Part shown: positions 34,100-46,272 of the stretch, piece after piece
Position numbering within the stretch: position 1 is the first letter of the stretch
Layout: the number at the start of each line of letters is the position of its first letter
Assembly: GCA_030549775.1 (NCBI GenBank)
Contig: CM060180.1
Location: 27,299,590 to 27,363,589, forward strand
Direction of reading: 5' to 3'
From: Tamarix chinensis
Lineage: Eukaryota > Streptophyta > Magnoliopsida > Caryophyllales > Tamaricaceae
Length of the DNA: 64,000 nt
Notes under the pieces: generated by a model
The model's input: the letters and a program-made list of their open reading frames with translations, nothing else
Told to the model about the DNA's origin: nothing
The model's database searches: none
Position numbers and translations under genes: made by a program

Positions 34100-37000
34100 A
34101 GTACTAACCCATCATGAAACCCTACAGCTGCCCCTTTATTTCATTGTTATATGCTGGAACCATTTTCTATCTTTGTTTTGATAACCTCCTGATTGTCCAG
34201 TCTGGAGCTTATATAGTGTAGCAGGCCACTTTAAAGCCTTATCTGTAATAGCCGGAAAAGTTCTACAAGACTTGCAGGCTTGTCCTAACCGAAGATGAAT
34301 TCCTTCATACCTTAGCTCCCACTAGTGAGAAAAAGTTCTCCATCCTGCTAACAAAGGAATAGAGAGGTGGAAGGCAAATATAGATAGGTGGAGAGAAATA
34401 GAGCATGCCCATAACCGATTACAAGATTACCTGATTACTAGAATGGAGAACTTCCCTTCATACCATTTTTACGTTCTTACCAGCTTTAGATTACCACATT
34501 TCTTTGTCTGTCTAAGTGGTCGCATGTTCTATCACATGTAAATTCTCTTTCGATAAGTTGAATATTTTACCAGCATCTTCATCTACATCTTCGCAACATG
34601 AACCACTATAGATAATAATGCTTGGATAAAATATTTCCAGAAGCCGAGAGATATTAAGAAGCAAACCTGATACCAGGACCAGACAAATTGACTCAGTTGA
34701 AGAAAACTGGCAAATGGTCAAGCGATTGAAAGCCCCCCCCCCCCCCCAAAAAAAAGGTTCCAGCAAAATTCCCCTGATAAAACAGTAACAATTCTGGGCA
34801 AGCTGAAACAAGCTGCCCCAGCAGTTTATAGGAGAAAGCTCGAATAGATGGTCTCTGCAAAACTTGATGCATGAAAATTCAGCCAGAAACATCAACTACA
34901 ATCTAAATTTGTAATGCCTCACCAACAGCTAATGCATGTGTCAAACTAGTAATACTGAAAATCGGGTGAAGCTGAACAGAACAGGGTCAATTCATTGAAG
35001 CCATGTAAATGAAGTAAGATAGTTTATACTCAATAATCTGAAAAATTGTGATCTACAGCTAAACGAGCAAGCATCACATTTAAGACTCATTGCAAGCAAC
35101 TAAGAGTCTTTGGATATGTGGTTTGGGTTGAACATGAACCTCATGTGTTAGCAAAACATTTACCTGGAAATAATCGATATTGTATTAAACGGATGAGTTT
35201 CAGGTGTCTTTCGGGCTCTAAAATGGGTGATTACAAAATGGTATCGATTGCAATTGATACTGATTCCAGAAAACACCTGCAAATGGTGACAACTAACAAG
35301 ATTATGAAATATCACAGCAAAAAGCTCTTCCAAATATGCTGTCAGAGTTTTTACATGTAATATACCATCTAAGAACCTACGGGCATCATAAGTTCCCCCA
35401 ACAAGGAAAATAAACCAGTTTAAACCCAATTCACTGAGAAATGTCAGCAGCCCAAATGCCAAGAAATTCTACTATTTTTGATGTATTAATTGATTATTTC
35501 TTATATTATACTCAAATTTATTCATAAGATGCAAGATCGTGATCTGCAATTACCATGAATAGTAACATCTATTTTTGTCATGAAGAGATACTTTTTGAAT
35601 TTTTTTATAAAAAACCAGACACTAATATAATAAATACAAACTTAAAATAGATAATTATCACACTTCAGAATTAAAAGAAACAAATTGAAATAGTAATATC
35701 ACTTCCATCTCGTTCTAAACTTCAAGGCAACAAAAGACTGAACCAAGATCATAACCATCGCAAAAAAAGCCATGGAAAATTCACTTCATCCTATAATTAT
35801 TAGCACAGGGAAAAGAGAATCAAATACAGAAATCCAAGACAAAGTGACTCAAGTCCAACGGAACCTCAATCAGCGGTTCTGAAAAATTGACATAGCCACA
35901 GTATACAACGTACCCAAAGATACTAATGTGAACTCTATAAAAGAACTATAATCAAATATGCATATTTCAGAATTAATAAAAGCAAAATGTATATAAGAAC
36001 TATAATCAAATATGCACGAGTCTGATAAATCAAACATTGCCCAAAAAAGTTCATTTTCTATAATAAAAGCAAAATGCATATGGATGAACTTGATGATGAA
36101 AAATATAAAAGGACACAGTCGAAAAGTATGACCCATTGACCCTTGAATTCTCTTGCTAGTAACAGACGACTTGAGACAGCTGCCTCTCTTCTTAGTGCTT
36201 TGATAATAACCCAGAATCTGAAAGAATGGATATAAATTGCAACATATCTCTGTGTCAATCCGGGGCTGCAATTCCTGCATGCAGATGACAATAACCTACA
36301 GCAAGAGTCAAATGGGAACTCCATCCACATAAACCAATAAATGGAGCTTATCTTTGGTTCCATTAAACCCAACTCAATTGAAAAAAGCAAACCTAATGGG
36401 CTGATTGTTTTGGGGTGAAAAGGGGTGAATCAATTTATTCACTTTGTTTGGCAACCAATTTTATAAACTTCAGTGACAAGATAAATCAGGGTTAAAGTTA
36501 AACCTTCGTTCACCCTGATTAATCTCATTTGTGTTAATCCCAATTTCCGAGGTAAAGGAGAAGAAGGTTAACATATAAATAATAATTTTACTAGACCGGA
36601 CAAAAATACCCCTAATTTATATCAATGGAATCACTCTCTTCTCCTCATCCACTCTTGCCTATTCTATGCCTCATCCTTCGTTTGTTTTATTTTTTAACCT
36701 TTGTTCATCTCAATCCAAATAAAAATTTTAAAACATTCACCTCAATTTACTCATATTAGATTAATATCATCCAAACAACATTTTAGAATAATCACCTCAA
36801 TTTACCTCCATTTCCTTCACCTAAATTAATTTTTGTAGGGAAATTAACTTCGATAAACGCAGCAATTAATAAGATAAATAAATTCAAACCGAGATTAATG
36901 TTGTGCCATGAAAAATAATCACTGCCCTGAAGTGATTTTCGACCGGACTTTGGCGCAGATCCCTTCTTGGTCGACTCACCCCCAAGGTTAACACAACTTC

Positions 37001-37110
37001 CTTCGATCTCGTGCACTCGGGATTGAAGGATGGAATTTGCAAAGATACAATGACCAGATCGGGGCTTTTCAAAAATAATGAGTATTAGGGTTAGGGTTTC
37101 GCCTGTTACT
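34100..37110 (-). other. possible minus-strand transcribed locus, function not recognised
   Basis: Minus-strand signs of a split gene: GGCGAAACCCTAACCC (telo-box, 37087-37102), then an open first segment from ATG 37072 (MKSPDLVIVSLQIPSFNP...) ending at a strong donor GGGGTGAGT near 36983. Later there is a candidate exon at 35270-35163 bounded by TTTGCAG and CAGGTAAAT, and another near 36275 after TGCATGCAG. A terminal open piece near 34290-34145 reads QACKSCRTFPAITDKALKW. None shows a family signature and frames could not be joined confidently. It may be a real gene, a pseudogene or a non-coding transcript. Confidence 0.22.
34732..34756. repeat. poly(C)-poly(A) homopolymer junction
   Basis: About 16 C residues are directly followed by about 9 A residues. 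This is a likely site of sequencing length error. Confidence 0.85.
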
Positions 37111-37154
37111 TCAAAGATAAAGCTTTTGTTTCATGCGAGATTAACAAAAGAAAA

Positions 37155-37385
37155 AAATGTTGTTATTAAATAAGCAAAACCGAGTTAGTGCAAGAGTGGA
37201 ATGCCTTCCACTCTTCACTCCACAGAAACAAATCAGTAGAATAGGTAAAAACGCAATCGATGAAGACCAAATCAACCGGATAAAAAAAGGGTAAAAGACC
37301 AAAGCAGGCGGGCGTGCGCACGTGTGTGTGGTATATTTAGTCCAGCCCATAACCCACAAAAAATAACCCCAAACTTAATACTCAA
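37155..37385 (-). ncRNA. candidate small transcript, diverged copy of the 12-290 unit
   Basis: The order of parts is as at 12-290: USE and TATA upstream, GTTTGGGGTTATTTT near 37360, a GCGCACGCC block near 37313, CATCGATTGCG near 37252-37262, then the terminal hairpin (arms AAGAGTGGAA and TTCCACTCTT around 37191-37215) and an oligo-T run (A-run 37151-37157 on plus). The hairpin arms match perfectly here, while intervening sequence is much diverged from the first copy. Retention of ends and spacing with loss of the middle hints at a structured RNA, but shared ancestry of promoter DNA would also explain it. Confidence 0.25.
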
Positions 37386-37406
37386 ACAAGCCAAAAGGTG
37401 TGGGGA

Positions 37407-37450
37407 TATAAAAAGTGAATAGTTTTTCTATTCACCACCAATGTGGGACA
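37407..37450 (-). promoter_or_regulatory. snRNA-type promoter module, second copy
   Basis: Minus strand TGTCCCACATTG (37439-37450) is followed after 26 nt by TTTATA (37407-37412), the same spacing as at 311-354. The TATA flanks CACTTTTTATATCCCC are identical in the two copies. Confidence 0.4.
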
Positions 37451-37480
37451 ATAGAAAAACATCAACATGGTTGCCATTGC

Positions 37481-37742
37481 ACCAACAATTTTTAATATTT
37501 ATCCACACCTTGATTTACCCAAATCCAAACAGAGAGTCAAAGGAAGGAGAGGGCACTCCTACTAAATGAATGTTTACCCTTGTGATTCTTAAAATGAAAG
37601 ATTGAAAAATGAAAACAAACGCCGTGCATATTCTATGAATTGAAGATATTTTTCTAGCAAACTATACTAGGAATTAATACGACAAAAATGAGCAGCAAAA
37701 AATAAATAAATAAAGAAAGGAAAAGAAAAATGAAGCAATTAC

Positions 37743-37745
<3 letters not shown>
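37481..37745. other. spacer, no gene seen
   Basis: AT-rich, with A-runs and no coding or RNA signature. Confidence 0.35.

Positions 37746-37812
<67 letters not shown>
37746..37812. repeat. (TA)n(TG)n compound microsatellite
   Basis: About 25 TA units run directly into about 9 TG units, the longest simple repeat in the window. Confidence 0.95.
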
Positions 37813-37813
<1 letters not shown>

Positions 37814-37856
37814 TAGAAGTAATGGAAAAAATACTAATTTTCAGCCTCTATATATT

Positions 37857-37897
37857 ATCCCACATTGGTAGAAAATGGACGGTGTAAAGTGTTTATA
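37857..37897 (+). promoter_or_regulatory. third USE-like plus TATA module
   Basis: ATCCCACATTG (37857-37867) is followed after 24 nt by TTTATA (37892-37897), now on the plus strand. Downstream sequence (TTTGAGTTGAATAATATGAA, then TGGAGCAG and ACGACTCATAATC) looks like the R region of a copia-type LTR common in plants, so this may be an LTR promoter rather than a snRNA-type one. Confidence 0.3.
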
Positions 37898-38060
37898 TAC
37901 CTCATTACTCACTAGCTTATTTGAGTTGAATAATATGAATGGAGCAGATGTTTTTGTGGTTTTCTCTCTTTACGACTCATAATCAATTTTCAGTCGTTTA
38001 TTATTTTCCCGAGAGAGCCTTCGGTATTGTTAGGACTTTTGTTATTCTTCAATAGTTTTC

Positions 38061-39985
38061 TAGGTAAAGATCTACATATTCCAAAAGTTCAACTTTGAGT
38101 ACATGAGGTGTATGATTGTTGTGTTAACCTTGGGGATAAACGTCATTGGAATTGCACCACCAGAAATCCGACCAATATTTCGCTTTAAGGCAGCAAAATT
38201 CTTTCCCGGCACAACTTCTTTATTAATTTCGTATACGGCAATGATAATGTACAACAATTATATATATATATAGCTATAACTAGGTCTGTAAAAATCACAC
38301 TGTTGATAAAGGATGACTGCAGGTGAAAAAACACTGAAAACTAGTGACCAGTGACGCACAAGAGGCGGCTGGGCAACACCGACCTGGTGCGATGGGGATG
38401 AAAGAGAACCTAGGTTTTGAACATTTAAGGATAGTGCACAGACACACTGATATTTCTCAACTGACAATAATGGAGAGGTATATGCTGGCATAATAATATG
38501 GTGGTTTCTTGGCCAGAAGAAATGTATGTTTGGTCCTGTCTGAATACACCATATGTTCGTGATGTATTATAAAGATTCTCTCTGGAATTTCCTGCACTAC
38601 AGAAAGCTTTGGTAAGGACCCAAATAGTAAGTTGTTGTCGAAGCCATTAGCCTATATGCCATTGAGAACATTTCTGCTACTATATGGAACTTGATACTGT
38701 CAATGTAAGTTCTTAAATATAAAATGCCGTCCCGAGTCCTCTGCCATTTGGCATTGGCCAAACCTGACCCTGAATCCGGTCGAACAATAACAATCTCTCA
38801 GATGCAAAAGCAATGATGGTATCCACCAGAGAAAGTCTGCTCAGAGGACGATAGCACTGAACACATGCTAACAGTTGTTACTCGAGATAATCCCAAAATA
38901 TGTAATTCAAATCCCTAAGCCACAGCAAATAGCAAAGCTCACACCTCTTACCGAATCTTTCGGCATGATCTGAAGACACTATTCCATCTCCATCAACAAG
39001 AATTTATTTAGCGTAATCATGTGAATCACGGTGTGAATTTCAGGCGCTGTAATTTAAAGTGGAGATAACAATGAGGAGCAGCACTCAACTATCAAGTTCA
39101 AGTGAAGAACACCAGAAGTGTCATGTAAAGAAGGCCCAGTAATTCATCAGCAATCATCACTGGCCCAATAGAATATTCTAGTACTAGAAAATTATGTAAT
39201 TCTGTACACAGGTCACACAAGTCCTAGGAATAGAGGTTACGGCTGTTTTTTGTCCCTTTTTAAAATGTTCTAGACTCACGTGGCTAATATTAGGCTACGC
39301 AGGTATTGATATAAGTCATGTAAGGACAATATAAAAGGCCCCTGATACTGTTTTATTGTGCAGGAGGGCAGAATGAATGAAGGAAAAAAATCTCTAAGTG
39401 AACAATGAATGAATGTCACCTAATTTCAACTTTGTCATCATATCATCGTCACTAAAGATTAATCCACTACCCGAAACACACAAATTCGGCCAGGTGCATA
39501 ATTATCACAATGGCACGACCGCGTATTTTGTATCAATTCTCCCTGAAGCCTAAAGGTCATTTGATAGGATAAAAGCATCTGCATAGATGAAAGGTGATGG
39601 AAATAACAAAGTATGAGATCAACTTATAATAATAGGTTTTAGCCTTTGGCACACAAAATTTAGGGGGAAAAAATAACTAACATAACCACAATCAAATACC
39701 TAAAAGGAGATGTATTTGTAAGAGCAGGATAGGTAATGCCTCAAGGGTCTAAAATAAAATTATAAATAAGAGAAATAGAGGGAGAATGAGGTCGGCAACT
39801 GCCATATCTACTCCATGATAAGCACCTTTTAGAAGGCGCCATACATTACATTAGCAATAATAGTGTTCTAATCAACTCAAATCAATCCCAGATTCTATTT
39901 TTTTTTTCACTTTTTCTGTATGAAATTCAATCCACTCGACCAAGTCTAGCTCAAATATTTATTACCGTCCCCGAACATTGTTGAG
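38061..39985 (-). other. body of a possible minus-strand locus, no protein recognised
   Basis: This lies downstream (minus strand) of the telo-box region at 39986. Short open pieces (GKNFAALKRNIGRISGGAIP at 38214-38155; MPAYTSPLLSVEKYQCVCAL at 38491-38432) show no family. Around 39230-39430 TATAAAAGGCCCCTGATACT then GTTTTATTGTGCAGGAGGGC, with AATGAATGAA, resembles the promoter/R region of a copia LTR on the plus strand. Confidence 0.2.
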
Positions 39986-40230
39986 GACTTAGGGTTTCGC
40001 CAAAGGTTATGATTCAAAACTTGTTGATTCTAATTGTTGTAGTGGGGGGAGGGAGAGAAAGAACACGGAAGAAGAGTATTTGCCAAAAAGCAACACAGAT
40101 TCTACTGGGGTGGAGACCGGAGAGGGGAGAACAAAAGCTAAAAGGGCGTCTGTCATGGCTCATGAGTCGGTAAAGAGCGGAAGGGGCCTTTCTGGAAAGT
40201 CGAGGTCTGATAAGTGTTGTATTTAGCAAT
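39986..40230 (-). promoter_or_regulatory. telo-box bearing leader of a possible minus-strand gene
   Basis: The minus strand carries GGCGAAACCCTAAG at 40002-39989, about 12 nt before ATGTTCGGGGACG (39979-39967), which is followed at once by GTAATA, a plausible splice donor. The upstream leader is pyrimidine-rich (CTTTCTCTCCCTCCCCCCAC). AAACCCTAA boxes near the start are typical of plant growth and translation genes. The product is unknown; a coding first exon would be only a few codons. Confidence 0.3.
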
Positions 40231-41189
40231 TTCCGATGTTGTAGTTAGCGTGGCCAAGTGAAGCGAACGGATAAGATCATCGTACATATACAATCAGTGT
40301 CGACTCATCGTCGTCGCCCTCAAACAACCGAACAATTCCAAAATAAGTTGATACCGTTGACGTGGACGAGTAAAGTTTTAGGCCTTTTCTCCCCAGACAA
40401 TAAAAAAAATTAATTAATTAATCATGTGATGGCGACAGAGACGTGATCCTAAATTAAAGTTTGGCAAATTATGGTCCTCCCACGCCATCGTCACCGACTC
40501 TCTCTGCCGTGCTACTTGTAACGCAGTTATTGAACCATGTGATTTGTGAATATCGTAAAGCACGGAACCTTCGTGAAAACCTTTCTGAATTTTTTTTATT
40601 ATCAGAATTGATGTTGGCTACGTCCAATTATTTTTTTAAAAAAATTATTAATAATTTCCATTAATTAAAGTAGTTTTATAATTTTTTTATTTTTTAAAAT
40701 TTTAGTAGATTTGGTGTATTTTTTTTAGTATATATAATATGTGTGTGTATATATATAAATTTTTTATTATTTTCTATCATTTTTATTTTCTAAATATTTT
40801 AAAAATAACATTTCTTCCCGTCTTTTATTCAACATTTCCATCTCCGTCCCCCTACCCGCGCATGGTCGGTGAATATCCCAAGCAAACCAAAATTCGGATT
40901 TGCTTTTCCGGCAGCTGTAGCTTTCTCAACAGATACGGCAGCAACAGTTGATTGATTGATTCCGTGTGTCTTGGACAAATCTACCTTTTTATTAACTCTG
41001 AAATTGAAGAATTCCCACCATTTTGCAGCTAGTCGCCGGTGCATCAGGTCCTCCACGGTTGTTTTGGTTGTCTAGTTCCATAATATTTACTTTATAATTT
41101 TTCCCAAAAGGCGATAACCCTCGCCTCCAGGGCTTCCACCGTCGACCCGACAGTTTTGGATGAGGTAAATTACGGTAACTCAATAGTTA
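40231..41189. other. spacer, no gene seen
   Basis: AT-rich with (TA)n and T-runs; a patch at 40820-41160 is richer in GC. ORFs on either strand there (40739-40951 plus, 40829-41056 minus) show no family signature. Confidence 0.3.
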
Positions 41190-41325
41190 AAAATACGATA
41201 GTTTTCACAAGGAACCAATATTAGAGGGTTGAAATTCCCACATGCCACGAGTATCGAACCCGGCTCATTTTCCCACTTACCGTGCCTTAACCATTAAACT
41301 CAGCCCGTGCGAGCCTTTTACTTTA
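41190..41325 (-). mobile_element. possible tRNA-derived SINE
   Basis: On the minus strand a 5' head reads GGCTGAGTTTAATGGTTAAG then GCACGG (A-box-like), followed about 30 nt later by GAGCCGGGTTCGATACTC. This contains GGTTCGATACT, one mismatch from the Pol III B box GGTTCGANNCC. A T-rich body with TTTTTAACTATTGAGTT follows. It does not fold as a complete tRNA. I could not define target duplications. Confidence 0.4.
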
Positions 41326-44300
41326 TAATAACAGCGGATAATATAGCCTTAGAATAATTAATTATCTTTAATAATTAATTTAGATAAATAATTGTCGGTA
41401 CTTATCATAAGGTTTACTTTTATTTAGAAGGATAAATCCTTGAATTTCTATAATTTACTTTTTTATTTTTTAACAAGTGACTAGTTAAAATGACTAAAAA
41501 TAGGAAAAAAAAATATATATTTACATTGAATGCACTAATCATCTTATTTTAGACAATAAATTATTGTCTTCACAAGTGTTTGTGGGCACTCATTAGAAAA
41601 CCCATATATAACTCACTTAGATACCATGCATTTTAATTTTAAATTTCAATTTAATACAATCTTATTAATATTTTTAGTTTCTTATGACTCAAATGATATG
41701 TTTTTGAATATTGAATATCTTTTAAATATGAATTGATAAAACTACATTTTTTTTTAGTTTTTGGTATTTTGTAGAATTTTTTTAAAAAGAAACAATATTC
41801 AACTGTTGAAATTTCAAAAGGCAATCTAGAAAATTTTGAAAAAATATTCTTCATATTCAGAAAGTATTTAACATTAGAACAACTATTATTTTATTCATAT
41901 AAAAGCACAAATATTATTAAGATGATATTAAAGTATGAAAAAACAAATACATGGTACTAAATAAAATTGTTTAAAATATATAAAACTTAAATAGAATTAC
42001 GTCAAACACTATAGTAGCCAAGTAATTTATCCAAAGCATTTTAAGCCATCCTAGCCTATATAGGAATTAGGACGTTAGGTATTTTCTATTGATGTAATTA
42101 AAAAAAAAAATGGCATGAGCAACGGGCAAACGTCACTGTAATAATTATATGACCCAGAAGAAAGCAACGATGTTGAGTGAATCACATGTGCCACGTTGCG
42201 AAAACACATGGGCATTTTATTTGTAATATCGATAATGATACTTTTTAAACTTGTTTATAAAGAAGTGATGTTTTACATTTATACGATAAATTTTAACATA
42301 TTTTTTCTACCTTACTTTTAAATTTTAACTATTTCATGTTTATATTAATTAGTATAATTATTTTTAATGGTACTTTATAGAAAAAAATTAATTTTTTAAA
42401 TTATTTATTGTAACAAAGTTAAAAAAAATCACTTATATAAAATAGGTCAACACAATATTAAGATCAGACCTTTAGTACTTATTGATATAGCCAACGAGAA
42501 TGCTAATATTAACGAATTAATTTTTCTAGTTGACATGATTAAAAAATAACTTTAAATGTATAAGAGACCATATTAATTATTTTATTTTATAATTGGAACA
42601 GCTGAATATGTGATACGACAATTGTAAAAGTTCGATGACTTGGATCATTCGTGGTCAGCTTAGCAGCAGGCAGCAGCTTACAAGTCATTCTCTAAACTAT
42701 TACTCCAAATTCCGTGCTTAAAAAATTATCTTATTATACCTCAATTTTTTCCTTTTTTGATCCCATTAAGGTGGAAAACTATTGTTCAATCATAAAAAAT
42801 AAAAAAAATATTGCCTTCTTAGCCAAATCATATTTTCTGATTGATCTTCGTTGTCAACCAACTAACCTTAGCCCATAGCATTTAAAAAACATGTTGGTTT
42901 GATTTAATAATTAAGTATTTAACAAATAAATAATTCACCATCATTCCTAGCACTAATAACCAACATAAATTACGAGTAATTTAGTTAAAGATGTAAATTA
43001 TTTTGAAGTGCATTCCTTATTGCCAATAAGTGATAAAATTTGATACTTCAACCGACAACATTCATTATCTTATGTTCAGAAAGTACACATAGTAAAACAT
43101 GCTAATGTTAATCAGTCAAATATTATATAAGAAAAATTAGTAAAGTTAGATATAATGTTTCCTAAGGTTCCAAATATTTTTAATAATAATAGAATATTTC
43201 AAGAATCCATAAATTCTATCCTAACAAATCCATAAACTCTAATATGCTATAAAAATGAAAGAGATTGATATAAACTTACGGTTTTTCTAAACTAGTGCCC
43301 TTAAGGTAACTAAAATTAGAAAAGAAACTAACAATAATGTTACCAATCAACTTATATATATTTATATTTAATACACTAATTATACTATTTTAATTCATAT
43401 ATAAACATCTTAACATCTCCACTAATTAGAAAAATTGATAAACTTAAGCAATAAAAAATAACTTAGTATGAAATCCAACATAATATGAGGAAGGGAATAA
43501 ATGTCATAAAATTTCATTTTCTAGAGCAACACACTCGTCTATCTTTTCATATAATTAGCCATCAAAACTATTATTGATATGCTTTAAAAACCAGTCATGG
43601 AGATAATTATATATCATCGGTTGATATCAAAGTTATATCAGAACTTGGTCTTTAGACAACATAGATAATTATTATGTCTTCAACAACACTCGCTTAGCAC
43701 TTATAGGCGAAAAGGCGCTTGGGACCACTATTAAAGTTGCATGAACCCATAGAGTCTTACATTAGAACCAACTAGGCTTAACATAATTAGACTAAGATAC
43801 CTAAATTGGTCTAAGCCCATTAGACTTGTATAATACTCGAATGAGTAGAGTTTTTTAATATGTTTAACATTTTATAAATATAGAAAAAATAGCTGCGAAA
43901 AAAAGAAAATTTAATTTATCATATCAATTTATCATCAATTGTAGAGAGAGAAATATTTTTTGGTACAAGCACATCCAATATTGTTACAAGCTTGTTTATA
44001 TTGATACTAGTAGAGGTATGACATTTGGAGTGCAAATCCCAACACAATTCTCTTAATATCACTACTGATTTGTATCTTTTCTGTATTAATTCCTTTTTCA
44101 TATTCACATAGATCTTGAGATTAGGATTAAATTATTTTTAATCAAAACCCAACAAAAGCAAAATCATTTCCTAAATAATTGATCATATATGGAAAAGGTT
44201 GTACTTTCAAAGTTAAAAATGGCATTATTCACCTCCTATGAATTTAAAAAATCTTCAATAGACCAAACCTAAAATGATATCCAATATTTTATTTTTTTCT

Positions 44301-44799
44301 TCTGTGTTATATAATTGTTGAACTAAAATCCATCCATTATATTTTTAGAGTGGTACAATTTAAGAAATTAAGGGCATTTTATGTGCTTTAATGAAAATAT
44401 TTATACAATATATATAAAAATCAAAGCATCTTCTATCTAATTATTAGTTACACTAGTAACGTGCTCATGCGATGCATGGACGGACCCATTGTCATGAAAG
44501 ATTATTAAAACTGTCACGGAGAGTATAAGTACCGCATTTTCCAAGAGCTTGAGCAAGTTTTCAATATTGAATTTTATGTTAATATGTGTAAGAGTATTAA
44601 ATATGAATATGTATGAGTATTTTATAAGTTTCTGAGTTATTGTATCAAACCATGTTTGCATATTATTATCTAGTATGTAATTATTTGTAGCTAAATATGT
44701 GATCTTGCGTATGCGATAATAGGTGAAAGCATGATATATTATGTGTAACTCTTGGTAAAGGAAATTTAGTCTGATATAGCTTTTTAATTCCATGATATA
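41326..44799. other. long AT-rich spacer, no gene seen
   Basis: Very AT-rich throughout. Short ORFs at 41651-41854, 43919-44107 and 44437-44793 (minus) have no signature. A stretch near 44455-44490 (CGTGCTCATGCGATGCATGG) resembles a palindromic repeat common in plant intergenic DNA, but no element could be delimited. Confidence 0.4.
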
Positions 44800-46272
44800 T
44801 ATTCCAATGTCTTTATTAGATGTTTTACTTAAATTTTAATATACTGTATGTTAAAATTTGACCATGTTTAGGAGTAGTTATGCCTAATTATAGTTTTATG
44901 AGCCTTAGGGTCATTTATACCATTTTACATATATTAAGTCATTTTTCAAGAATGTATGTCAAGTATGTTCCATGATGAGTATGTAATGTATGCATGGTTA
45001 AAGTTTTATGTGTTAATTATGCTTATTGTGCTAGTAGGGGTAAAATAGTATTTTTTTCTATTTTTAGAAATATCCAAAAAATATAATTTTATGTGAAGTT
45101 GTTCATTTTCATATTATTTACCCCTTTTAATAGTTTTATTAAATTCTATAAAGGTTTGGCATTAAAATGGTAATAATTGAAATAATTTGTGTATAAGGGC
45201 ATTTTGGTCATATACGACAAAAATGTGCCTAAGCATTGAATAATTTAACATAGTGTAAGTTTCTACTGAGTATTTGAAGTACAACATAACATTGTATTGG
45301 TTCATGAAGGTGTTGGAGAAGTTTAGTGTAGAATAGTAAATTATGTGAGAAATACAGGGGTATCACATTTGTTAACATGGATTGTGTTTCCTACTAAATA
45401 TTTTGATGTATTTTTTAGACAAAAGTCGGGAGTAAGAAAATTAACATGGGAGTCTCGTATTTCCTAAATATGGATCATGTTTTTCCTTTATTTTCAAAAC
45501 ACGTTGTTTTACCTCATAGGGTTTTATCTTTTATAAAATGAGGCATAATAAAACCATAGCCGTCAAGTTATGCGGCCCAACTTCTTCTTCTTCTCTATAG
45601 AATTATCCATTAAAAAAGGATAGTATATTTATTAATTGATTGATTAATTGGTTGGTTTAATTATATTATAATCACAAAAGAGCGCGAATAAAGATCTCTA
45701 CTTTTTCCTCAATCATTTTGTTTTGTGATTGAATCCTTAATTATTTATAATCTTATTAAATTCATTTTTTTTAGTTTGTTTGGATCCTTTTCAATCCAGC
45801 TAATCCATAACACATAGGTTGGACTTAGTTGACTTGAGTGTTGACCTTTGACCTCTCTCTTAATATTTAACTTTATATCGACTTTTTGGATAATTAAAAA
45901 TAAGAAAGTTGAACCAGATTAAATTTAATTGAATTGATCAAGTGTTTGGGTTATGGCTTAATGTCTAACCTTAGGCCTTTGATGGAATTAAATTGTTGTG
46001 ACCATTATGGTCCTTTTGGATTCATTAGATTATGCGTGGAAATTGTATACTTATTGAGTAACAAGTTATTATTGAATAAAATACTAATTATTTAAAATGA
46101 AAAACAACATGAGATGGGAGGATCTCATGCCTTGAATATGCCTCTAAGTGTATAGTAAGACCTTCGAGTCAAACGACTAACTTCTTCTTTATAAGTATTC
46201 TATACATTCTATACATCCTTGAACTTAAAGACTTGGATATTGATGTTTGATATGGGCAATGGTTATGTCATG

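Noticed and set aside
37087..37102. Telomerase RNA template
   Set aside because: AAACCCTAACCCTAA here is about 280 nt from the USE/TATA module and templates TTAGGG rather than the plant unit; the copy at 12-290 lacks it. A promoter telo-box is simpler.
38119..38137. 18-bp match (GTTGTGTTAACCTTGGGG) to minus strand near 36985-37005
   Set aside because: The similarity does not extend beyond the 18 bp, so chance or a very short remnant is likely.
39110..39430. Copia-type solo LTR on plus strand
   Set aside because: A TATA box and R-like stretch are visible but matching TG..CA ends with a 5-bp duplication were not found.
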